This document shows, piece after piece, positions 48,451-55,511 of a stretch of 64,000 bases of DNA; position 1 is the first letter of the stretch, and every line of letters begins with the position of its first letter. This DNA comes from Massilia sp. IC2-477 (GTDB lineage Bacteria > Pseudomonadota > Gammaproteobacteria > Burkholderiales > Burkholderiaceae_D). The stretch is taken from positions 186,001 to 250,000 of the forward strand of contig NZ_JAJFEQ010000008.1 in the NCBI RefSeq assembly GCF_020707265.1. The letters run 5' to 3'. The notes below the pieces were generated by a model that saw nothing but the letters and a program-made list of their open reading frames with translations, was not told the DNA's origin and made no database searches. The position numbers were made by a program, and so were the translations under genes.

Positions 48451-48483
48451 TCATAAATTATGAATTGCAATTCATGTTTATGA
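48451..48483. promoter_or_regulatory. Extended dyad operator before the second TonB receptor
   Basis: A perfect 16-bp palindrome, ATGAATTG-CAATTCAT (48460-48475), is flanked by TCATAAA (48451-48457) and TTTATGA (48477-48483), themselves inverted repeats, separated by TT on the left and G on the right. This is the most elaborate symmetrical site in the window and lies 65 bases before the receptor ATG, right after the LacI gene. LacI-family binding is the obvious hypothesis. Confidence 0.6.
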
Positions 48484-48547
48484 CTAACCCCGATTCCAAT
48501 AAAGGCGAGCCGATCCAGGCATCGCCAAGCTTTTTCAGGAGACCTCG

Positions 48548-51385
48548 ATGAGCACCTTGAAAGTCCGGCCAGTCTGCGCCGCCGTCATGCTGCTGTGCGC
48601 CCAAATCGGCTTCGCCGCCGCCCAAGAAAGCACCCAAACGCCCCAGGCCAGCCAGGGACAAACCGGCCAGGCCAGCCAACCGACCGCCGAGAGCGGGGCG
48701 CGTGAATCGGGCCAGGACGGCGCCGCGGCGCCGGCCCCCGCAGGCGGAGGGGTCGCCACCGTGACGGTGAGCGGGATTCGCGCGAGCATCCGTTCGGCCG
48801 AGCAGATCAAGCGCGATGCCGAGCAGGTGGTCGATTCGATCAACGCCGACGACATCGGCAAGTTCCCCGACCGCGCCGCCGGCGACGCCCTGCAGCGCAT
48901 CGCCGGCGTCCAGGTGGGACGCAACCTGGGCGAAACCGGCACGGTGATCATCCGCGGCCTGCCGGACGTGGCCACGACCATCGAGGGCAACGAGATCTTC
49001 ACCGGTACCGGCCGCCGCCTTTCCTACCAGGACCTGCCGGTGAATTCGATCGCCGGCCTGGACGTGTACAAATCCTCGACCGCCAACCAGTTCGAGGGCG
49101 GCATCGCGGGCCTGGTCAACGTGCGCCTGCGCGCGCCCTTCGACTTCAAGGGCTATACCGCCAGCGGCTACCTGGAGACGCGCCGCAATTACGTCGAGGG
49201 CAGCGAAGGCACCAAGGACAAGAACAATCCGGGCCTGGGCGTGTTGATGAGCAACCGCTGGCAGACCAGAGTCGGCGAGATCGGCGTGCTGGTCGACGTG
49301 GCCTACAACAAGAACCACTGGAGCATGCCGGTGCAGTGGGTCGACCGTCCGGACCGGATCTTCTCCGTCAGCCCCGACGGCACCGCGACCCGCCTGAACG
49401 ACGACCAGCCGATCGCCCCGCTGCGCCCGGGCGACCGCCTGGGAGAACTGCCGAACATCGGCGGCATCTACAATGCCGGCGAACGGGAACGCGGCAGCGT
49501 GCACGCAGCCTTCCAGTGGAAGCTCAACCCGGCGACCGAATTCACCGCCCAGTACCTCGGTACCAACTACCGGTCGCGCAGCGAAGTCGACTACATCCTG
49601 AACATCGCCACCTGGACGCCGCGCTTGCAGAACGTGGTGCTGGCCCCGCAGGGCGACTACTGCAACACGCCCGACGGCGTGATCTGCCCGATCCAGTCGG
49701 CCTATGCGCCCGCAGCGCAGTTCGGCGGTCCCTACGACTGGGATCCCTACACCGCCACCAGCACCTGGGGCGTGCGCGAGCGTACCGACACCCATTTCCT
49801 GAATTTTGGCCTGAAGTACCGCCAGGGCCCGCTGTCTGTCGACAGCAACCTGGCCTTCACGCGCTCCGACTTCATCAACGACACCGTGATCGTCGACCAG
49901 CAGATCCCGGGCGCCAGTTCCGCGGTCTACACCTACGGGCGCGACGGTCATGGTGGCTACAACGCCATCACCACGCCGACCTCCAGCAACCCGCTGCGCG
50001 ATCCGAACCAGTTCGTCCTGCGCGGCATGGTGCAGAACTGGGCCGAGTCGCGCGGCGAGCAGGCGCAGTTCCGCACCGACGCCGTCTACCGCCTGGGCGG
50101 CGACAGCTTCATTACCGCCCTGACCGGCGGCATCCGCCTGTCCACCCGCGACGCCAGCTTCCATAGCGGCGAGCGCGCCAGCGACCTGCCGGCCGGCGCC
50201 GTGCGCCCGTCGCCGATCGCCGCTTTCGGCCCGTCTTTCCAGAACCTGACCCCTGGCCTGGACCGCCTGGGCGGCCCGTGGTACACGCCGTCGCGCGACT
50301 TCCTGATCCATAACGCCGACCAGGTACGCGCCTTCTACGGCCAGCCGGCCGGCCGGGTGCCGGACGACCCGATGCGCCTGTTCGAGCAGCGCGAGCGCAC
50401 CGCCGCGCTGCACCTGGGCGCGCGCTGGAAGGCCGCGCTGGGCGGCATCGACGTGACCGGAAATATCGGCGGCCGCCTGATCAAGGTCGACCGCAAGCTC
50501 GAGGGCAACCAGCGCATCGGCGACGTCGTCACGCCGATCAACCGCGACAGCGACGAGACCAACTTCCTGCCGAACGCCTCGGCCGTGGTGAGCTGGACCG
50601 ACCGCCTGCAGTCGCACCTGAGCGTCGGCAAGACCATCACCCGTCCGGCATTCGCCGACCTGAACCCGGCCCTGTCCCTGATTCCGCCGACCGTCAACGC
50701 ACCGGGCACCGGTTCGGCCGGCAATCCGGACCTGGCGCCGACCGAGTCGATCAGCACCGACGCCACCCTCGAGTACTACTTCAAGGACAATGGCTACGCC
50801 CAGATCGCGCTGTTCCACCGCGATATCGACGGCTACCTGCAGCGCTTCGAGCAGCAGGAAACCATCAACGGCGTTAACTACCGCGTGACCCGCCCGCAGA
50901 ACTCGGGCAAGGGCAAGCTGAAGGGCGCCGAGTTCGGCATCCAGAAATTCTTCGACTTCCTGCCGGGGGCCTGGAGCGGCCTGGGCGCGCAGTTCAACTA
51001 CACCTGGACCGACGGCGAGAACCAGACCCGCACCCCGAACGGCGACTACCGCACCACCGCGCTGATCGACGTGGCGCGCCAGAGCTACAACTTTGCGCTG
51101 CTGTACGAGCACGCCGGCTGGACCGGGCGCCTGGCGGCCACCCGGCGCGGCAAGTTCGTGGAGCAGATCGCCGAGCCGCGCTTCGGCCAGGACCGCATCG
51201 TCAAGGCCTCGACTTATGTCGACCTGAGCATCGGCTATGCGATCACGCCGAACCTGTCGCTGAACTTCGACGCGATCAACCTGACCAAGGAACGCTACGA
51301 GAGCTACCTGGGCGACCCGATCCGTCCGCGCGACATCCGCTACACGCCGACGACGTATGGCTTGAGCCTGCGCTACCAAATGTAA
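48548..51385 (+). CDS. TonB-dependent receptor, Xanthomonas/Caulobacter carbohydrate type
   Basis: A 945-residue receptor of the large TIGR01782-like class used for plant glycans. The signal peptide (to about 25, GFAAAQ) and a Gln/Pro-rich linker precede the plug, with VTVSGIRASIRSAEQIKRDA, INADDIGKFPDRAAGDALQR and GVQVGRN, the class hallmark. The barrel ends with RYTPTTYGLSLRYQM. It imports oligosaccharides across the outer membrane. ATG 48548 follows AGGAGACCTCG. The cytoplasmic GH43 gene begins 10 bases after the stop, so the two are co-transcribed. Confidence 0.95.
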   Translation: MSTLKVRPVCAAVMLLCAQIGFAAAQESTQTPQASQGQTGQASQPTAESGARESGQDGAAAPAPAGGGVATVTVSGIRASIRSAEQIKRDAEQVVDSINADDIGKFPDRAAGDALQRIAGVQVGRNLGETGTVIIRGLPDVATTIEGNEIFTGTGRRLSYQDLPVNSIAGLDVYKSSTANQFEGGIAGLVNVRLRAPFDFKGYTASGYLETRRNYVEGSEGTKDKNNPGLGVLMSNRWQTRVGEIGVLVDVAYNKNHWSMPVQWVDRPDRIFSVSPDGTATRLNDDQPIAPLRPGDRLGELPNIGGIYNAGERERGSVHAAFQWKLNPATEFTAQYLGTNYRSRSEVDYILNIATWTPRLQNVVLAPQGDYCNTPDGVICPIQSAYAPAAQFGGPYDWDPYTATSTWGVRERTDTHFLNFGLKYRQGPLSVDSNLAFTRSDFINDTVIVDQQIPGASSAVYTYGRDGHGGYNAITTPTSSNPLRDPNQFVLRGMVQNWAESRGEQAQFRTDAVYRLGGDSFITALTGGIRLSTRDASFHSGERASDLPAGAVRPSPIAAFGPSFQNLTPGLDRLGGPWYTPSRDFLIHNADQVRAFYGQPAGRVPDDPMRLFEQRERTAALHLGARWKAALGGIDVTGNIGGRLIKVDRKLEGNQRIGDVVTPINRDSDETNFLPNASAVVSWTDRLQSHLSVGKTITRPAFADLNPALSLIPPTVNAPGTGSAGNPDLAPTESISTDATLEYYFKDNGYAQIALFHRDIDGYLQRFEQQETINGVNYRVTRPQNSGKGKLKGAEFGIQKFFDFLPGAWSGLGAQFNYTWTDGENQTRTPNGDYRTTALIDVARQSYNFALLYEHAGWTGRLAATRRGKFVEQIAEPRFGQDRIVKASTYVDLSIGYAITPNLSLNFDAINLTKERYESYLGDPIRPRDIRYTPTTYGLSLRYQM

Positions 51386-51395
51386 GGAAAGCCAG

Positions 51396-52361
51396 ATGCT
51401 GAAGACCTACTGCAACCCGGTCTATCCCGAGATCATGGCCGACCCCTTCGTGCTCAAGCACGAGGGACGCTACTACGCCTACGGCACTGCCCCCGACGGT
51501 CCCGGGGGCGGGCGCTTCCCGGTGCTGGTCTCGAACGACCTGGTCGACTGGCACCGCGCCGGCTATGCCATCACGACCCCGGGCGACGACCACTTCTGGG
51601 CGCCGGAAGTCGCCTACAGCGAGGGCAAGTTCTGGATGTACTACTCGCGCGGCGACATCGAAGGCAAGCACCAGAAGCTGCGGGTGGCGGTGGCCGACAA
51701 TCCGGTCGGCCCGTTCACGGACTGTGGCGTGCTGCTGGTGCCGAACCTGCAATTCTCGATCGACGCCCATCCTTTCCGCGACAAGGACGGCCAGTGGTAC
51801 TTGTACTACTGCGTCGACTTCCTGGAACTGGAGGACGACCACCGCATCGGCACCGGCATCGTAGTGGACCGCCTGGTGGCGATGGACCGCCTGGCGGGAG
51901 AGCCGCGCACGGTGGCGCGCCCGCACGCCGACTGGCACCTGTTCAAGAAGCAGCGCGCGATGTACGACGCGGTGTATGACTGGCACACGGTGGAGGGCGC
52001 CTCGGTGCTCGTCCACGGCGGCAAGTACTACTGCTTCTACAGCGGCGGCGCCTGGGAAAAGGAAAATTATGGCGTGAGCTACGTGGTGGCCGACCATCCG
52101 CTCGGGCCGTTCACCCGGCCGGAGGGGAGCGACGAAGCGCTCCTGATGCGCTCGCGGCCCGGGAACGTGATCGGCCCCGGCCACAATTCCTTCACCGCCT
52201 CGCCCGACGGCAGCCAGGACTGGATCGTGTACCACGCCTGGGACACCGCCATGACGGGGCGGCGGATGTGCATCGACCGCCTGGTGTGGGACGGCGGCAA
52301 ACCGGGCACCGCCGGACCGACCTTTACGCGCCAGCCGGCGCCTGCCGGGCTGGTGCTCTAG
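51396..52361 (+). CDS. Cytoplasmic glycoside hydrolase family 43 protein
   Basis: A 321-residue GH43 with no signal peptide, so cytoplasmic. The catalytic triad is Asp in MADPFVLKHEGRYYAYGT, Asp in LQFSIDAHPFRD and Glu in HFWAPEVAYSEGK. It probably splits imported arabino- or xylo-oligosaccharides (alpha-L-arabinofuranosidase or beta-xylosidase) delivered by the ABC transporter. It follows the TonB receptor by 10 bases with AAGGAAAG upstream of its ATG. The last 38 bases overlap the convergent hydrolase. Confidence 0.92.
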   Translation: MLKTYCNPVYPEIMADPFVLKHEGRYYAYGTAPDGPGGGRFPVLVSNDLVDWHRAGYAITTPGDDHFWAPEVAYSEGKFWMYYSRGDIEGKHQKLRVAVADNPVGPFTDCGVLLVPNLQFSIDAHPFRDKDGQWYLYYCVDFLELEDDHRIGTGIVVDRLVAMDRLAGEPRTVARPHADWHLFKKQRAMYDAVYDWHTVEGASVLVHGGKYYCFYSGGAWEKENYGVSYVVADHPLGPFTRPEGSDEALLMRSRPGNVIGPGHNSFTASPDGSQDWIVYHAWDTAMTGRRMCIDRLVWDGGKPGTAGPTFTRQPAPAGLVL

Positions 52362-53304
52362 CCGCCAGGCGCGCATTGATCCACGCATGGGCATGGGCGC
52401 AGGCCGCCCGGCCCATCGCAGTGGGGAAGTGGATCACGCCATGCGGGGCCTCGGGCAGGTCCTGCAATTCCACGTCCGCGACGTGGCGCCAGCGCGCAGC
52501 CATCTGTAGCGTGTCGTCGCGCAGCGGGTCGCGCCCGCCCGTGAACATCAGCGCCGGCGGCATGCCGGCCAGGTCGCCGTAGAGCGGCGACAGCGGCGGC
52601 GCGCGCCGCTGCGTGTCGTCCAGCCCGGGCGTCAAGAGGCGCAGGGCAGGGAGCATCGCCGGGCCGTCGAGCACCAGCGTGTCGCGGCCCGCGTCGCGTA
52701 CGCTGGGGCTGCCCGCCAGATCGTAGACGCCGTAATACAGCACGGCCCCGGCAATCCGCTGCAATAGCGATGGCCAGGCCTTCAGCCGCAGCAGCGTGGC
52801 GGCGGCCAGGTGCCCGCCGGCCGATTCGCCGAGCACGATCACGGGCAAGTGCGCGCTCGCGGCCAGGCCGCCTTCCAGCAGCCACCTGGCCGCGGCCAGG
52901 CAGTCATCCATCATGGCCCCGATCGACGCTCCAGGCGCCAGGCGGTAGTCGACCGAGACCACGTTGACCCGGCAGGCGCGCACGATGGCGGCATTCAGCG
53001 CGTCGTTCATCTCGGGATTGCCGATCACCCAGCCGCCGCCATGGATGTCCAGCACGACGCCACGCGGCGAGGCCGGGGGCCGCAGCACGCGCACCGGCAC
53101 CCGCAAGCCGTCCGCTGCGGCAGTCAGCCGCTCGACGGCAATGCCCTGGCGGCGCAACTTGCGGTCGGCGCCCAGTTGGCTCAGGCGCAGGAGAAGCTGC
53201 CCAAGCCGGGGCACGATCGGGTGCCGGTAGCTGAAGCGCGGCGCGCGCGCCAGCTTGTGGTTGAAGCGCCGCAGGTCTTCCAGCATGCGTTCGTCGACTT
53301 GCAT
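52324..53304 (-). CDS. Alpha/beta hydrolase, hormone-sensitive-lipase family
   Basis: A 326-residue hydrolase. The oxyanion-hole motif HGGGW (about residues 90-94), nucleophile elbow GESAGG, acid Asp in GGRDPLRDD and His in APHGVIHFP complete the triad of the HSL/family IV esterases. No signal peptide. It is the second gene of a pair, 4 bases after the dehydrogenase, and its 3' end overlaps the GH43 gene by 38 bases. Candidate substrates are short acyl esters; a role in removing acetyl or feruloyl groups from sugars is possible but not shown. Confidence 0.88.
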   Translation of the reverse strand: MQVDERMLEDLRRFNHKLARAPRFSYRHPIVPRLGQLLLRLSQLGADRKLRRQGIAVERLTAAADGLRVPVRVLRPPASPRGVVLDIHGGGWVIGNPEMNDALNAAIVRACRVNVVSVDYRLAPGASIGAMMDDCLAAARWLLEGGLAASAHLPVIVLGESAGGHLAAATLLRLKAWPSLLQRIAGAVLYYGVYDLAGSPSVRDAGRDTLVLDGPAMLPALRLLTPGLDDTQRRAPPLSPLYGDLAGMPPALMFTGGRDPLRDDTLQMAARWRHVADVELQDLPEAPHGVIHFPTAMGRAACAHAHAWINARLAARAPARQAPAGA

Positions 53305-53308
53305 GCGT

Positions 53309-54259
53309 TCAGCGCGCTACCGGGGTGAGGGTCGGTTTGCCGGCGAAATGCGCACGCAGGTTGTCGAAGCACAGCTCGCGCATGGTCTGGCGCGCCTCCA
53401 CCGTGAGACTGCCGACGTGGGGCGTGAGCACCACATTGTCCATCTCCCACAGCGCCGGCGGTACGATCGGCTCGTCTTCGAACACATCGAGCGCGGCCGC
53501 GCCCAGGCGGCCCGAGCGCAAGGCCGCCACCAGCGCCGCTTCGTCGACCACGCTGCCGCGTGCGATGTTGACCAGGGTCCCCTCCGGACCGAGGGCGTCG
53601 AGCACCGCCGCATCGACGCTGCGCTCGGTTGCGGCGCCGCCGGGCGTGCACGCCACCAGGAAGTCGCTCTCGGCGGCAAGCGCCATCAGCGAGTCGCTGC
53701 GCAGCGCCGGCTCCGGCCCCGTGCTGCGCTGGTAGTAGCGGATCGCCATGCCGAAGGCGCGCAGCCGCTCCGCCACCGCCTGGCCGATGCGCCCGTAGCC
53801 GTAGATGCCGGCAACCTTGCCGCGCAGGCTGCGTGCGGGACGCAGGGGGCGCTTCTCCAGCCAGTGGCCGGCGCGCACATAGCGGTCGAGCATGGGAATC
53901 CGGCGCGACACGGTAAGAAGCAGGGTGGCGGCCAGGTCGGCCACGTCCTCGGTCAGCACATCCGGCGTATTGGTGACCACGATGTCGCGCGCATGCAGTG
54001 CCTCGAGGTCGACGGCATCCACGCCGACGCCGTGTACGGCGACGATTTCCAGTGCCGGAAAGCGCGCCGCCAGCGCGGCATCGATCCCGACGGTGCCGGT
54101 GGTGAGCACGCCGCGCACCTGCGCCGCGTCGCGCTCGAAGAAGGCCGCCACCTCGGCCGGCGCCATGCGCCCCATCACGTAGCAGGTAAATTCCGCTTCG
54201 AGCGCGGACAAGGCCTCGTCGGGCCAGACATTCCCATAGACCGCAATGGCCGGTTTCAT
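53309..54259 (-). CDS. D-isomer-specific 2-hydroxyacid dehydrogenase
   Basis: A 316-residue NAD(P)-dependent enzyme. The Rossmann loop is GYGRIGQAVAERL (about 150-162), and the catalytic Arg (VNIARGSVVDE), Glu (DVFEDEP) and His (LTPHVGS) are present. It reduces a 2-keto acid or oxidises a 2-hydroxyacid; glyoxylate/hydroxypyruvate reductases look alike. It reads into the alpha/beta hydrolase, and its start faces the SMP-30-like gene across a divergent promoter region. Confidence 0.92.
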   Translation of the reverse strand: MKPAIAVYGNVWPDEALSALEAEFTCYVMGRMAPAEVAAFFERDAAQVRGVLTTGTVGIDAALAARFPALEIVAVHGVGVDAVDLEALHARDIVVTNTPDVLTEDVADLAATLLLTVSRRIPMLDRYVRAGHWLEKRPLRPARSLRGKVAGIYGYGRIGQAVAERLRAFGMAIRYYQRSTGPEPALRSDSLMALAAESDFLVACTPGGAATERSVDAAVLDALGPEGTLVNIARGSVVDEAALVAALRSGRLGAAALDVFEDEPIVPPALWEMDNVVLTPHVGSLTVEARQTMRELCFDNLRAHFAGKPTLTPVAR

Positions 54260-54342
54260 CGATGCTTACCTATCTCTGGTTCGGATGACGCATCCTACAC
54301 GGTTTCGCCCGAATGGCTGCCTGTGGGGCTATGCGGGACGAA

Positions 54343-54371
54343 TTGCCGGAACAGGACATCGCACCTACACT
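54343..54371 (+). promoter_or_regulatory. Candidate sigma70 promoter of the SMP-30-like gene
   Basis: TTGCCG (54343-54348), 17 bases, TACACT (54366-54371). Transcription would begin near 54378, consistent with the ATG at 54432 and a leader of about 54 nt. Confidence 0.45.
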
Positions 54372-54431
54372 GCCGGTGTGCATCCATCACGAGCCACTCA
54401 TGGCCCTGTCCTGCGCAGCTGTCTTCCCGCC

Positions 54432-55511
54432 ATGCTGACCCTCCTGGCGCTTGCCGCTTACCTGAGCCTATGGCCGGTGCCGGTCGATCCGGTGGCCTGG
54501 AAAGCGCTGCCCGCCCCTGGCTACACGGGGCCCTATGCCGCGAACGACAAGCTCGGACAGCAGCGATTCATTGCGCTGGAGGGCGGACAAGGTCCTGAAC
54601 ACGTGCTGGCGGCGCCCGACGGCCGGATCTACACCGGACTGCAGGACGGTCGCATCCTGCGCATGCAGGCAGACGGCAGCGGCAGGGAGCTGGTGGCGTC
54701 CACCGGCGGCAGGCCGCTCGGCCTGGCTTTCGATGCGCAGGCCGCGTTGATTGTGGCGGATGCCATCAAGGGCCTGCTCTCGATAGCGCCGGACGGCGCT
54801 ACGACCGTGCTGAGCGACACGGTGGATGGGAGCCCGATCGCGTTTGCCAATTCGGTGACGGTCGCCCCCGATGGCCGCATCTACTTTACCGACTCGTCGA
54901 CGCGCTTCACGCCGGGGCGATGGGGTGGCACCGAGGAGGCGGCGCTGCTGGAGGTCCTCGAACAGAGCGCGACGGGTCGCGTGCTGGAATACGATCCGGC
55001 CACGCGCATGACCCGGATTGTCGCCCACGGCTTCTCGCTGGCGAACGGCATCGCCGTCGGCGGCGACGGACGTTCGCTCTACGTGGCCGAGTCGGGGCGC
55101 TACCGGGTGTGGAAGATCGCGATGGCCTCGGACCGGCTCGACATCGGGATCGCGTCCACCGAGGCAAGCGTCCTTCTCGACAACCTGCCGGGCTTCCCCG
55201 ACAACCTGACCCGTGGGCGCGGGGGCAGGATCTGGCTTGGCCTTGCCGGCCAGCGCAACGCCCTTGATGCGATGGGCGAGCGGCCCTTCCTGCGCAAACT
55301 CGTGCTGCGGGTGCCGCGCGCCTTGTGGCGCATGCCGCGGGCGTATGGCCACGTGCTGGCATTCACGGACGACGGCGCGGTCGTGGCCAGCCTCCAGGAC
55401 CCGGGCGGCGCTTCGCTTGCCATCACCGGCGCGACCGAAACCGACGAGCGGCTCTACCTGCACAACGTGGACGGCAAGGCCCTGGGCTGGCTGCCACGTC
55501 CGGCCTTCTAG
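54432..55511 (+). CDS. SMP-30/strictosidine-synthase-like beta-propeller protein
   Basis: A 359-residue membrane-tethered or exported six-bladed beta-propeller. An N-terminal hydrophobic helix (MLTLLALAAYLSLWPVPVDP) precedes the propeller with FANSVTVAPDGRIYFTDSST and SLANGIAVGGDGRSLYVAES, signatures of the strictosidine synthase/APMAP branch. Family members hydrolyse lactones or esters using a calcium site; the substrate is unknown. The start is uncertain: ATG 54432 has no ribosome site, a GTG at 54378 would add 18 residues and coincide with the predicted transcript start, and a frame to 54246 runs into the divergent gene. Its last bases overlap the next, convergent stop. Confidence 0.78.
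   Translation: MLTLLALAAYLSLWPVPVDPVAWKALPAPGYTGPYAANDKLGQQRFIALEGGQGPEHVLAAPDGRIYTGLQDGRILRMQADGSGRELVASTGGRPLGLAFDAQAALIVADAIKGLLSIAPDGATTVLSDTVDGSPIAFANSVTVAPDGRIYFTDSSTRFTPGRWGGTEEAALLEVLEQSATGRVLEYDPATRMTRIVAHGFSLANGIAVGGDGRSLYVAESGRYRVWKIAMASDRLDIGIASTEASVLLDNLPGFPDNLTRGRGGRIWLGLAGQRNALDAMGERPFLRKLVLRVPRALWRMPRAYGHVLAFTDDGAVVASLQDPGGASLAITGATETDERLYLHNVDGKALGWLPRPAF

Noticed and set aside
54246-54431. Long upstream frame for the SMP-30-like gene
   Set aside because: It crosses the divergent dehydrogenase promoter and the predicted transcript start; the conserved region begins after 54432.
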